55,268 nt of DNA, from assembly GCA_002633005.1 (NCBI GenBank), contig NMRA01000011.1, forward strand, positions 1,193,513-1,248,780, given 5' to 3'. The position numbers and the translations under genes are program-made. Origin of the DNA: Phoronis australis (taxonomy: Eukaryota > Phoronida > Phoronidae). This document shows, piece after piece, positions 37,142-47,514 of the stretch. Under the pieces are notes generated by a model. It was not told the origin of the DNA. It saw only the letters and a program-made list of their open reading frames with translations, and made no database searches. Within the stretch, counting starts at the first letter, position 1. Every line of letters starts with the position of its first letter.

Positions 37142-40100
37142 TTATTATTTTAAGGATTCAATTGCTATAAAGTACAATAACAGTTGTACTTTCATGTTTT
37201 GTGAGCTGAAATCCAGATAAAAATGACATTCTTCAAAGCATGGATGCTGATAAGGATGTCTTAGTTGTATACAGGTGGATGACACCTTGGTCACTTAAGG
37301 GTGAAAATTTTCGGGGTGAGCAAAAAGCTAAGCATTGGTGTTAACTCAGGCGAGTACATACTTCTGTTTTACAGGGTGATTCTCCTAAAACAGGCCTCAA
37401 AATGTTCGTGCCATTTTTTTCCAATAAATGCAAGAACTTCAAATTTAGCCGACAGTCAATTTTAGGTATCGAGTTCATGATAGAGTTGAATGCCACAGCA
37501 GTTTTCCCCCGACGGTCCTTAAAGCACGAGAAGGCGTAAAGTAAAAATAATGTAAAGATGGCCTAGATGAGCTAACAAGACAGTCTAATTGAGACAATAG
37601 TTGCATTTCCATGTACTTTGATATCCCAGTAATTTACACCCGTAAAATCCAGGCGAAATTGGTGGTTCCCCAAGCTTTTCAGATTAAAATTTTAGTCAAA
37701 AACTGGGATTACTTCCACTTAATTTCACACAATCTTACAAGTGTTCAAGCACCTTTACAGTAGGTACAGGAAGGGATGTGCAACCTGCACTATGTAACAC
37801 ATCTGTGGTGCACAAAATCGAAACATTATCGCAAAATAGTGATATGTGTCCAACAATGATCCCAGTGCATGCTACAGCATTCGTTTGCAACATTGAGCAG
37901 GTTGATGCAAAGTTCCAGTTCCTAGCTAAGTAGAAAGCAAAAATTAGCAAAGGTTTATGGCCTGCTTCAGGAGAATCACCCTACCTTTTTATTTAAATTA
38001 ATAACCATACTAATAAAAATTAATAATAACATTGATTATTATAATTATTAAGATTTTCTATAACTACGACGATTACTACTACTACTATTACTACTATGAC
38101 TAGGAAATTGGACCCAATATCAGTGTTGACAGAAGTAAATGGACTGACTGACTAGACAGCTGTAGCAACCATCTAATTTTAAACAACACATCTCAGCTCA
38201 ATGGTATGGAGTGGAGATCACTTTACAGTAAATATATTGTGTACTCAAATCTGTAGCTTGTATTGGCTGTTGAGGAGAGGGTTGGGGATAAGCTGAACCC
38301 TTTTGTGGGTCTGATCTGTTTGCTCAACAGATGAGTAGGGGACACTATTGCTCTGTATATAATTCAGACACAGTTGCCAGTGCAGTTACTGCCAGTCTCT
38401 AAATGATTTCACACTAGAGGCGAGACTTCACTTTTAACGAAATTTTGGTAAGAGGGAAAGGTTAACCCCTGTAGTTCATCTGCAAGTGAAACATAACTGA
38501 AAATAGTAGGATTAAAAAGCAAAGCGATGGTACTCACTGAAACTGTGGTGTTGTGGGAAAGGTCAGAGCGAAACTTACGTCAAAGTTATCAGTAGAGGTT
38601 TCGGCATCAATATAGGATCACGCGAATGAGATAGATAACCTGCAGAACGTGTTCTTTGTTATTGAAAAGTCAGTTTATGCTGGTACATTTCAATTCATAA
38701 ATAAATAAAATACACATCAGATGAAGAATGACACTGATCATTTTTAAAAAAAACACTAGTAAATAGCAGGAGAACAATTTTCAATTAGCCTCGAGCCACC
38801 ATCCAATATTCGTTTGAGAGTATGAATGAACTGGGCCGTCTGGAATTTCTCTCCGATGACAGAATTGCCATAGAGTGATAACTTTAATTGATATCACTGT
38901 CTAGTAGGAAAGGTAATGGAAGTTTCGGGGAAGCTTCGTTTCGTTAAACTGAAGTTCCCCTAATGGGAAAGCACCATCAAGAATTGCTTTACGCCACATA
39001 CAACTGTAACTTCTCTTCAATTTTGCACAAAATTAGTAGTCATAATTGCACATTTTCCTTTAAAGGCCTATTTTATAGTTAAACACTAAAAATTGTACAT
39101 AATTCTTGCTCGAAGAAAGCTGCTCAGTACAGAAGATGCAGAAGTGAAGTACTTGTTTAAAAATAGTTTATTTTAATTGAAAATGTGACAAAACAGTTAA
39201 ACTTGTCTGCCATATTGTCAGCCATATTGCAAGTTTAGTTTAAGAGTGTTAGAGTTTAAAATTTGCAACTTCGGACCAGGGTAAGAAAAATGCAGATGCA
39301 AACTGGTGCACAACGAACACATGGAAATAGGGAATGCCAAAATTAAAAAGAACTTTTAAAGGGCTTCCAATTTCCAAACCTACAAATTGTTCTGTTATAG
39401 TGGCCTTATCAAAATTGGGAAACTACAGAATGAGATAGACACTAGCTAATATCAGGAAACATACTTCACACCCATTGAAAATATGTACAACAAAAACTAA
39501 GCAAATTTTAACTGCTGTGAGCACTGCCACATAAGTGTACACAGCAAGATAAATATTAGATAAGACCTAAAAAACATAGTTGGTTCTAGTCTCCTTCGCA
39601 ACTCATCTAGAGAATGCTCTCACTGACTAAAATGTCCGCCTGACAGTTTCAGCCAAGGTCTTTTTAAAAGGTGTTTTGGAAAGCTGCAAAATAAGCAAGA
39701 GCCAGCAAAGTTTGAAATTACATGATTTGCCAAGTGATGAGTACAAAACACAAATCCATAGTGTTTTGCTGGTCTTAGGTGGATTTTCTATTTTAAAATA
39801 CTGACCTACTAGAAAATACCAACTCAATTTTCAAGAAAACAAAGATCACAACCAAATGCTTTTCTGGCCTAATAGGTATTGTTAAATATATTGACATACA
39901 ACTGGACCAAAGTCTCTGTAGCTTGAGATTTTATATAGAAGATAACAAGAAACCAACAGTGACGGTCAAAAATTCAGAGTTTGCTTTCTTAAGTTGTTTT
40001 CACATTAAAGTTAGTCCACGCTAGTTCTCAGTCAGAACATAGGTTAATCAGCGTGATAATCTATCGTCACAAACTGTCACTTTTCTCACCTGACTGGACT

Positions 40101-43100
40101 AACATTCCCGTTACTAACTTTAAAATTTTACCAAAAGGTCACTAAGCTGTACTTGCTTGGCACCTGGCTGCTCTCTGACTTTGTTCGTGTGGCAGGCTCC
40201 GGTTGCACGATCGGCCATGTCCCGAAAAATGTGTAGAGCTGTTCGAAGTGTGGACAATTTCCAAGGCAGTCGTCAGAAAAGGCCTTACTTCTATGGACAG
40301 CATCTCTCACGTTCCTGTATGTCTCAACTTTTTCATTTGTCAGTCGCCCTCTGGTAACACATCACAGTCATCCGACTGGCTATCGCCTGATACACCATCG
40401 AAAATACCTTGAATTGGCGACTTGCTCCAAATGCTCAGTTTCATTTGGTATCCGGTTACCACTTCTATTCTAGTTAAATTTGCTGCTTTGAGACATGTTC
40501 TTAAAAGTTGTACAGTGAGCAGCAATCACACAGTATCAAGAGTGTGTGAAATGATGGGAAAACCTCCACACTGGCGTGAAGTGGTGAGACAATTTAGGAT
40601 GGTGAAATATAATCCGGACTAAACTTTTCGCATTGCCGTTATGTAATTGAAGTAACTTTGGTGTGCTCGCTAGTTAGTACGGCCTTTTCTTGCAAACTAA
40701 CTTACCTCCTAAATTTAGACAAGTCGAAATCATCTTTTACTTTGAGTCTAAAATTTTGTGGCTGAGAAAAGAATATTAGTCCATCGTTCTAAATCCGTAG
40801 TGCGAAAGGCTCTTTAATATATGGAAATCATTCAAACTTATGGTACATAAGAACATGATTGCAATGAATTCACATACCCTTCTGCTATCCTAACATTAAC
40901 ATGTTTTCAGCAAATTAAATCTCTCCAATTCAAAACTTTGGTTACAACATTATAACCTTATCCATTTCAATGAAAAATTACTGACTGTTACCGTTAATGC
41001 GTTCTCATACCTACCGCAAATAGAAGTGTCAACATGAGAAATACCACTAACTGGTATTTGCCTAAGGTAAATAGTAGCAGCCTATTGAAGACTCCTGTAA
41101 GTTCACACCTTGAAGCCACCGACACAAAGGGTGGTAACAAACATAGTCAACTTAAACATTTAACTTTAACTGGAATGTGTTTTCAAACTTTGAAAGTAAG
41201 AGTAGTCTAGTGGTCAACTTGAGGTCTGCATGCTTTGTACAGTTGACAATGAAGCAGTGTAATTGGATTTTCAAGCTGGCAATGCTATTTGTTGGGTTCA
41301 TTTCCGTTTTCTCGAAACTTCTTGATCCAATTTAGTCTTCAATGTATGTTACAACATAAAAAGTTGTACAGTTGCGTATTATAAACACCTTTATGAAAAT
41401 AATACCAAGTTGCAATATTTCTAAAGATAATACGCTTTTGAAAATTATCAACCTACTTAACTCTTAACCGTTTTCAAAGTATTGTGACCAAAATTTAGAG
41501 TCATTATTGGGCTCCTGTTGGTGATCAAATTGTTTAGATAAAATAAACATGTAGGAAACACATGTGAATGTTTTTATGTTCAAGTTATGACTGGGACTAT
41601 CTTAGCAACATGGGCGGTAAAAATATTTAACATTTGGACTGCTATTTGAGTTTTTTAAATGAATTAGCTATTCTGAGACTTCTGTTTTACTTTCATCTTT
41701 AATTCTGGAAGCTGTGTGTTTTGCATGTACTGGACATATTATATATCATCCACAATGTCTCAAGACCCCCCTCTCTGCTCCACCTCTCTCTCATAGTGTG
41801 TCTGTGCTATATTTATAGGAGAAAATAAGAATAATTGGTCACAAATGATGATTGACAAAACATTGTTATTTATCTAGGATCCCTAGAAAAGTGTCCAAAT
41901 CAGGGTAACTTCGGAACATCATATCTCAGAAATGGATGATTAAATTCAATGAAAATTTCAAATACTGTGCGTTATGTACTGTTCTCCAAAATGCTGTTGG
42001 GAATTATTTTTAAAATGTTCCCATTTTGCATGAGGGGATATCAAAGGATGACTGTTATGATATTCGCAGAAAAACTTCAACATTGCGTAAAACAAAAACT
42101 AAATATTTTAGAAAACTATAACAGCGATTTTGAGATCTCACCTCGAACATTTATATCGAATAAAATTTGAACATGTTATTGACAACATTGTTTTGCTATC
42201 GATGTGCATGTCTTTTTTGCAAAATTTTACTAATTAATAATAGGTTACTAAAAATATAAATTCTACAGGCCATGTAATTTCAGAAAATACATATTTTTAT
42301 TGAGTTAAAATCTAAAGTTTTGTAGATATTTAGCTACATAGGTAGACCTGTAAATAAGATCTTACATAATCTTAGCCAATGCAAGGCTGGACCCTTCATA
42401 ATGAAGTAACTTAATTTTTCAGCATGTAACTGTCACCCTGTTGGCTCCTCCGGAAAAATCTGCAACCAGACAACAGGACAGTGTCCATGTAAAGAAGGAG
42501 TGATGGGTCTGATCTGCGACAAGTGTGCGAAGGGATACCAACAAAGTCGAACACCCATTGCACCCTGTGTCAGTAAGTAACTGCTTATGAGTATCTGGAC
42601 TTAAGTGTTGGGTAACAAGAAGAAAATTTAAGCTGATCTGCTTTGTTTCGTACTTTTTAACTGCGTTTAATGAGCCTCATACAGTCCCGGGGCTAAGCAT
42701 CAGCACAGTTTGAACATTTAATAGAATAATACCAAAAATTAATACTTTAAACTAACATTCTTTGATATTACATTAGTTTTGTTCAGTATAAAATTATTGC
42801 TGCTCTACATGTTAGTTACTGCCATTAGATCAGAGATTTAAAGCAATCTTAAAGCGTACAGTTTCAGCATGGAAAGGCTAAATCTTGCTCTGAATCTTGA
42901 AGTCACTGTGATGTCCGTCTGTGTGTCATGTACTACAATTAACTGCCTCTCAGGTGCATGCTCAGTAGTAGTATTTTACTGTGTCAAGCTGTGATTTGTA
43001 CATGGCTTTATTGTGCTCAACTTTAGGATTGCATGGGCTCTTTAGTGAAAGGAGGTAAGAACGCGAGCCTTTATGTGTAAAAATGAATAATCCTGTCACA

Positions 43101-46100
43101 AATAAAAAACTTACTGACACAAGAATAAATCGAAAATAAAATACAGATGTTCGTTTCATAAATTTGACAACAATGCATCGTGAAATCAACATAAATTAAA
43201 AAAGCGTACTTTCGCACATGATGAGATATAAGTTTGCTTGCTACATAGGACATTTATTCCAAGTAAAACCCTCAATTACGCAAACATGCTGAATCCATGT
43301 GGGCCAGGATTCCCAACAGACTTAGATTCCATGTGGTGTATGCATGACAGTCTTCTACCCCCCTCCTCTCTTGCATGAGCCTCTAGACACTGCATCTTGG
43401 CATTTTGACCAGTCCTCTTTTTACAATTTGCCAATTTGTGTATTTTCAGGGAAATCATCTGAAGAATTTTTCCCTGTGGACGAAGTATTTACAGGTGTCT
43501 TAATTATTTATTTGTTGTTTCATGCAGACCTTGCGTATTGTATCCAACTGAATTGCTTGGACACGATCTTCACGCTCGCTGCACGCACACTCTTTTGCAC
43601 TAAATTTATCTGAACCAAAGCAATTAAAAATTTTCATAAATATGAAGAATCAGTAAACGAATAATCAAAATTACTAAACAAGAATATAGTCTGCAATGTG
43701 CATGATTTGTCCTTATACAAAGTAATACTTTTAAAAGCAATTTGTGGCTTATTGAAAATACATCAGTCAAGTGACGCTCTTTTTGCAACCAACCAACTTG
43801 GGAACTACAAGAGACTTAATAATGGCAAAAAAATTCAAATTATTCATTAAATCAAACATTGAAATGGCAAGACTAATTCCTACTAATAAGTTGTCTGGGG
43901 GGTTTGTCTACAATAGTGTTGAGCTCGAATGCTATTTATTGCCTGCCAATCGATAACAGCGATGAGTGTTTTTGATATCAGAAACTCTGCATTCAGCAGT
44001 TAGTAAATAGATGTCAAAACTTTTCAAGCAAATATTTGATAACACACTACTTCACACCAATGCAGACCAAATCGGCATATAATACAAGAGATAAAATTCC
44101 ATACCGGCCAACTCTTTGAAAAGACGTGTAAGCCTGGATTAACTTAATCTACATTTTTGCTCCACGAGGTGTTATAAAATGTCAAAACTATAAAAAATTA
44201 GACTCCAGTGGAATACATAACAAGTAAACAAATTATATCATGCTGGTGGGCTATTTCTAAACAAAACATTCCTTTGATGAGTAACCTTTACACAAATACA
44301 ACTTGTTTTATCTGATAATTTTTGTAAATATCAGGATGTACTTTGTTCAGGTAGATAACTCTCATGTTTACTAACTAAGAACAATTAACCATATATGCGA
44401 TCAACAAGCACACTGCGCTAAGACAACATCTCACCTCCTGTATAGAAGGGAATTGTATCAAAAGAATCCCAAAACTTTAAATTAGTTTCATTATCACCTT
44501 CCACTGCAAAAAGTAGACTTCAAGGCAGCCTGTATTCACCAGTCTCATTACATATCACTTTCAAGCCTTTTGCCATATTTTCTATAAAAACATTCCTTGC
44601 GCACATGTAGCTAAGTGCTTTATGTTGATTCAGATTCCAGATGACTACAATTACTAACACGCACCCAAAGGTAAGCGACTTCCGAACATGATGCAGCTAA
44701 AATTCTCCTGTGACGGGCATTCAAAGTGACTCTATCACTTCTAAGGAAATATTGGACTGTAAAAATCAGGGTTGAGAGCTACAACAAGCATGAGAATTGA
44801 AAATTAGGAAATATGGGGTTGAGCATTAGGCTGAATAATGGCTATCCAACAACACGAATCAAGTGATAAAACAACATCTTTAGTTTTTATAGATACGGTT
44901 AAAACTTTTTAAAACTATTATTCATGTGCCAAATATGTGAGTTGTTTGGAACTATTTCACACAACTTCAGTTATAAGAGTTGTTTGAGACTACTACTTCA
45001 TTTAGTGACAATTCAACAGCGGCTATGTTCTGTATTTTTATCACTACTGTCAATGGGTGGATGAGCAAGACATTTTCTACCTTGACTTTATAATGGCTAA
45101 TGGAAACGCGTTTCAGAGAATGAAGACATCACACCCTAATTAGGACACTTTTCTAACAAATTTTTGACAGACTTCAAGAGATGGTGTAACAATGTCAGTA
45201 AATGCACGGTCTACAACTTGGCTTACGGTAAAATCTCCCGATTTAGGACACACTATGGCGGACAAATAAAATTTTGTTTTTTTAAAAGTTTTTTCAGTGT
45301 CAACTTTTTTACTTTAGTTAACGTTGGACAATGAGTTAAGAAACTGTAGCATTCACAACAATGTAGGAGCGTTAGAATATTAAAAGAAGTCCAATTTTGT
45401 CAATTATTTTAGTCTAAACTAAATGATGTATTGCTGAAGATCAGAATGAGAGGCATGTATGATAATTGCAGATCACTTTGCGGGTGATTGTCAAAACAGA
45501 GATTCTAATGAATAACTTCACAGTGTATGATGCATCTTTGAACCACAATCTTAACATGTCAATCAAAGACCAATGCTTTCACACCATCTGGGAATGGTAC
45601 ATAACAATTTCACCACTGCAAAGGAGATAGACACACAGCGCTTGATCGGTTAATTTTTGGTACTAATACTTGAAACATTCAGGGAATGCCTGTACCTAAA
45701 TTATATGGATTTTAATCAGTCTTCTTGTATTTTAGAAATACCACAAGCAGTTGTTCCAACCATGGCTTCCAAACCAGCTAGAAAGCCTGGTAAGTTTTCT
45801 GTATTTCAGCACAATATGACTTTTCACTGTCTCTGGCTCAAATAAGCTCACTCAGAGACTACGAACCACCAGCTAGTTAGAAAATGACCAATACAGGTCC
45901 AGTATCACGGCTATCAAAATGTATTGGTGTTAACCATCTAATACATTTATGTTGCTCAAAATTTAATCTTGCAAGAAAAAAATGATGACCAATTAGTGTG
46001 AACACGTCCACAGTACGTATAGCTGTGTAACTTCCTTGTTTTAATTTTAGCTCGCAAATGTAACCAGAAATGCAGGGTAAACAGCAGAAGAGTGAACCTG

Positions 46101-46982
46101 AAGAAATATTGCCGTCGGGACTTTGGTAAGCACAATTTTTAAGTAATAACAAAAGTACCAATTTTCCTACTAACCTCATTTTCATTACATCACGATTAAT
46201 GAATAAATTATGATAATGACTTTATGTTCACACTTACTCGGAGCCATAAGTCAGATATGACACTCTCCTAACAGTCGAGAGTGTAGCTAAACCACTTAAG
46301 TTCCTTAGTACTAATAGACTAGTCAGTAATCAGTACCTTGACTGACGTATCTCACATTCGTGTGCTCTCACTAATGAGGCCCTCTCACATAAATACATAT
46401 TCTCACAAAATCTAAGCCAGTCTAAACATCTTGATAAAACCCGAGCTTTGGCCAAAAATGGTTCGAATGAAACACCATCGAAGGGGTACAATGCTTACTA
46501 GACATTTCTCCCTTTTCTGGATGGCACTGTGTATTGGTTTGACAGGACCCTTTGTTATGACCAAGCTCAGGTGTAAGGTATGGAGCAGGGGGTCTGGCAG
46601 TGAAAATTAAAAAAGAAGTTGAATGAGTCAAGCAATCCCATCAAAAATTGATGTTTCAGCTTTCCAAGCACATGTGCTCTCAAAAGAAATTGTGGACAAG
46701 AATTGGGTGAAGTTCAGGATCGACATCTACAATGTCTATAAGCAGCAGAAGATTCGTTTGCGACGCGGACCACAAAATATCTACATTGCCAAATCTGACT
46801 ACGAATGCAAATGTCCGAAAGTGCGTCTGGCACGAAGATTCCTTTTCGTAGGAAAGAACAAGAGGTACCGCAACGGTATTCTTTTGGACAGGAAAAGTAT
46901 AGTGGCTCCATGGAAAGATGACTGGGAGAGGCGGCTGAGGAGGTGGGCAACAAAGGACCGCAACGGCAAATGTCGGTCATGA
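15995..46982 (+). CDS. netrin: Netrin gene, coding span (joined exons; secreted axon-guidance ligand)
   Basis: Six exon positions join in frame: 15995-17033, 30373-30561 or 30610-30798, 42423-42572, 45736-45789, 46051-46125, 46660-46982. All junctions are GT-AG and all introns are phase 1. The 609-residue product has the netrin order: signal peptide (1-23), laminin N-terminal domain (about 37-290), LE1 (292-345), LE2 (347-409), LE3 (410-459), short basic linker, and a C-terminal NTR domain (about 481-609). The length matches the family (about 600). It reads closest to the vertebrate netrin-1 class rather than netrin-4, as judged from conserved strings such as [20 protein letters not shown] and [19 protein letters not shown]. 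Known family role: a secreted basement-membrane-associated cue that binds DCC/neogenin and UNC5 to steer axons and cells, often from the midline. Introns of 13.3, 11.6, 3.2, 0.26 and 0.53 kb separate the exons. Confidence 0.96.
21931..21954. repeat. (CAG/CAA)n trinucleotide run
   Basis: Three CAG units then five or six CAA units, followed by an AT-rich ata/ataat tract to about 22030. Confidence 0.8.
25526..25643. mobile_element. Small MITE with GGATCCAGGAT ends in intron 1
   Basis: Left end cgcggatccaggatcat and right end caatcctggatccgaac are inverted repeats about 118 bp apart. The termini resemble the CAGTGGCGGATCCAGG family seen in the 5' flank. The interior differs. Confidence 0.5.
28813..28907. 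repeat. 55-bp tandem duplication
   Basis: tgggagttcttcattcact occurs at 28813 and again at 28868, with a second matching block cagtcattc downstream of each. Confidence 0.7.
29751..29783. repeat. (TAC)n microsatellite
   Basis: About ten TAC/CTA units with one interruption. Confidence 0.85.
30000..30054. repeat. (ATTAAC/ATTAAT)n repeat
   Basis: Alternating attaac and attaat hexamers, about 320 bp upstream of exon 2A. Confidence 0.85.
30373..30561 (+). CDS. netrin: Netrin exon 2A: LE2 domain, version A
   Basis: 189 bp, phase 1 at both ends, encoding 63 residues of the second laminin-type EGF domain ([14 protein letters not shown] at the start, HRKACK at the end, all eight LE cysteines present). 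The acceptor is a good pyrimidine tract ending ttctttacag at 30372; the donor is AAAG|GTAGGT. Version A keeps several vertebrate-like strings ([26 protein letters not shown]), so it may be closer to the ancestral form over most of its length. At the basic positions after NLHA it has K-N where vertebrate netrin-1 has R-R. It is followed after 48 bp by an equal-sized alternative exon. Either alone gives a normal three-LE netrin. Confidence 0.93.
30562..30609 (+). other. 48-bp intron between the two LE2 exons; in-frame and stop-free
   Basis: The sequence begins GTAGGT and ends ccttgcag, so both splice sites look usable. The best branch-point-like motif (cttAc, A at 30589) is about 27 nt from the donor and 20 nt from the acceptor. 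This is closer to the donor than spliceosomes usually tolerate and would hinder joining 2A to 2B. The 48 bases are 16 codons without a stop, so an unspliced 2A-intron-2B block would stay open and insert 16 residues ([16 protein letters not shown]) between two LE domains. Confidence 0.8.
30610..30798 (+). CDS. netrin: Netrin exon 2B: LE2 domain, version B (alternative exon)
   Basis: 189 bp, phase 1 at both ends, 63 residues, 47 identical to version A at matching positions and all eight LE cysteines kept ([14 protein letters not shown] to HRKACK). The acceptor is gtccttgcag at 30609; the donor is AAAG|GTAGGC. Synonymous positions differ widely from 2A while the protein fold is retained, which points to an old duplication under purifying selection rather than a recent copy or assembly error. 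It has R-R after NLHA as in vertebrate netrin-1, but [10 protein letters not shown] where 2A has [10 protein letters not shown]. By architecture it is probably used instead of 2A. If both were spliced together the frame would hold and a four-LE netrin would result. Confidence 0.92.
31241..31262. repeat. (GT)n microsatellite
   Basis: A short GT run with one GA interruption. Confidence 0.8.
32311..32466. repeat. Minisatellite, four copies of a 39-bp unit
   Basis: The unit contains cccactgtcctagaagcg followed by taatacttgacatatacagt. Four copies differ at a few positions. Because 39 is a multiple of three, the minus strand stays open as a 13-residue repeat, which explains an open frame there; it is not a gene. 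Confidence 0.9.
35150..35860. repeat. Dispersed AT-rich repeat family, clustered copies
   Basis: Blocks such as taggacacagcatggc, aaatgatcattttggcaatt and attggtgacattttat recur two to three times here in tandem-like order. Related copies lie at 36655-36900, 45225-45430 and 53715-53930. Ends are not defined, so the class is unknown. Confidence 0.55.
36655..36900. repeat. Dispersed AT-rich repeat family, another copy
   Basis: Contains ggggcacaacatggcagaca, gtgaaattt and tttagcaattatttttgtcc, matching the cluster at 35150-35860 and the copies at 45225 and 53715. Confidence 0.55.
37111..37150. repeat. (ATT)n microsatellite
   Basis: About 13 ATT units with one GTA interruption. Confidence 0.9.
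37373..37982. mobile_element. 610-bp non-autonomous DNA transposon in intron 2
   Basis: The ends AGGGTGATTCTCCTaAAaCA and its inverted partner TGcTTcAGGAGAATCACCCT match at 22 of 24 positions. Possible short target duplication TAC on both sides (if the last T of the element is counted as flank). More CpG than surrounding intron, so it may be younger. No transposase is encoded. Confidence 0.65.
42423..42572 (+). CDS. netrin: Netrin exon 3: LE3 domain
   Basis: 150 bp, phase 1 at both ends, encoding residues 410-459: [20 protein letters not shown] through CPCKEGVMG to [11 protein letters not shown]. It matches vertebrate netrin LE3 almost residue for residue and includes the [10 protein letters not shown] core and an N-linked sequon (N424). 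The acceptor is aatttttcag at 42422; the donor is CA|GTAAGT at 42573. The preceding intron is 11.6 kb. In the netrin family, LE3 with the adjoining domains contributes to DCC binding. Confidence 0.95.
43450..43494 (+). CDS. Candidate 45-bp cassette exon in the LE3-NTR linker
   Basis: Within intron 3, a strong acceptor (pyrimidine-rich run ending gtattttcag at 43449) is followed by 45 open bases and a weak donor (ACAG|GTGTCT). The stretch is a multiple of three and phase 1 on both sides, so it fits the netrin frame between exons 3 and 4. It would add 15 residues, reading [15 protein letters not shown] with the next codon changed to E. The acidic character recalls the acidic end of the vertebrate linker. 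The poor donor and the ease of finding a short open block by chance keep this tentative; RNA evidence is required. Confidence 0.25.
45225..45430. repeat. Dispersed AT-rich repeat family, copy in intron 3
   Basis: Contains taggacacactatggcggac and the ttttgtcaattattttagtc block of the family described at 35150-35860. Confidence 0.5.
45736..45789 (+). CDS. netrin: Netrin exon 4: linker between LE3 and NTR
   Basis: 54 bp, phase 1 at both ends, residues 460-477 ([18 protein letters not shown]). It aligns with the vertebrate linker beginning KIP after CI/CV. The sequence is rich in P, A and K, with no cysteine, and is likely flexible. The acceptor is tgtattttag at 45735; the donor is CTG|GTAAGT. 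Because it is a symmetric mini-exon, skipping it would keep the frame and shorten the hinge. Confidence 0.9.
45790..46050 (+). other. Netrin intron 4 (261 bp)
   Basis: GTAAGT to ttaattttag, phase 1. Nothing else seen. Confidence 0.9.
46051..46125 (+). CDS. netrin: Netrin exon 5: start of the NTR domain
   Basis: 75 bp, phase 1 at both ends, residues 478-502 ([19 protein letters not shown] then YCRRDF). It supplies three NTR cysteines (C481, C485, C498) and a strongly basic helix-like stretch, corresponding to the vertebrate block with the spacing C-x3-C ... KKYCKKD. The acceptor is ttaattttag at 46050; the donor is TTTG|GTAAGC at 46126. The intron before it is only 261 bp. Confidence 0.92.
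46126..46659 (+). other. Netrin intron 5 (534 bp)
   Basis: GTAAGC to gatgtttcag, phase 1. Nothing else seen. Confidence 0.9.
46660..46982 (+). CDS. netrin: Netrin exon 6: rest of NTR domain and stop
   Basis: This exon encodes residues 503-609 and a TGA stop at 46980-46982. Landmarks are [17 protein letters not shown]-like [12 protein letters not shown], the CKC pair in [22 protein letters not shown] and the terminal NGKCRS. Together with exon 5 this gives the six NTR cysteines. The tail is very basic, as in other netrins, where this domain binds heparan sulfate and matrix. The acceptor is gatgtttcag at 46659. A second, nearly identical copy of most of this exon at 47219 lacks the acceptor and first 27 bases and is judged an assembly duplicate. 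Confidence 0.95.
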
Positions 46983-47217
46983 TGCGATTTACAGACGCTC
47001 TTATTTATGGTATTGTGATATTAACAACTATTTGTGAATCTTGCAAATGTGAAGTTATGTCGTTACAAATGTGACGTTTGAACAGTGTTACGGTTTTATC
47101 CAAGACTAGGCACTTCACACGGACCTTTGATAATTGAAGAAGTTTAGTCTGATAATCAGCTCTTAATTTGGTTGGCGGAACTCTTTGAAACTGTCGACTT
47201 CCAAGTTTAACGGCAGC
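46983..47217 (+). other. Start of netrin 3' UTR (extent unknown)
   Basis: Non-coding sequence follows the TGA. No AATAAA lies in this stretch. In the true haplotype the UTR most likely continues from here directly to the sequence after 47749. AATAAA motifs near 49232 and 49292 are possible polyadenylation signals, but they cannot be tied to this transcript from sequence alone. Confidence 0.5.
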
Positions 47218-47218
47218 N

Positions 47219-47514
47219 AAATTGTGGACAAGAATTGGGTGAAGTTCAGGATCGACATCTACAATGTCTATAAGCAGCAGAAGATACGTTTGCGACGCGG
47301 ACCACAAAATATCTACATTGCCAAATCTGACTACGAATGCAAATGTCCGAAAGTGCGTCTGGCGCGAAGATTCCTTTTCGTAGGAAAGAACAAGAGGTAC
47401 CGCAACGGTATTCTTTTGGACAGGAAAAGTATAGTGGCTCCGTGGAAAGATGACTGGGAGAGGCGGCTGAGGAGGTGGGCAACAAAGGACCGCAACGGCA
47501 AATGTCGGTCATGA
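47219..47514 (+). pseudogene. Second copy of netrin NTR exon (assembly duplicate, not a second gene)
   Basis: The copy repeats netrin exon 6 from its 10th codon to the stop. It differs at three bases, all third codon positions (ATT/ATA, GCA/GCG, CCA/CCG), so the protein is identical. It begins directly after the single N at 47218, with no splice acceptor and no first nine codons. Allelic sequence from the other haplotype explains this best. A true tandem duplication is possible but would not be spliced as it stands. Confidence 0.8.

Larger units (their letters stand above)
30799..42422 (+). other. Netrin intron 2 (11.6 kb)
   Basis: Starts GTAGGC after exon 2B and ends tttttcag, phase 1. No further exon was recognised. 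It holds a 39-bp minisatellite, dispersed AT-rich repeats (35150-35860, 36655-36900), a 610-bp MITE (37373-37982) and an unusual CpG-retaining patch at about 40.0-40.6 kb. Confidence 0.8.
42573..45735 (+). other. Netrin intron 3 (3.2 kb)
   Basis: GTAAGT to tattttag, phase 1. Contains the candidate cassette exon at 43450-43494 and a dispersed repeat at 45225-45430. Confidence 0.85.

Noticed and set aside
47219-47514. A second netrin gene or a paralogous NTR-domain gene
   Set aside because: The protein is identical to exon 6, the copy lacks the splice acceptor and first nine codons, and it begins exactly at an N. Assembly duplication is the simpler reading.
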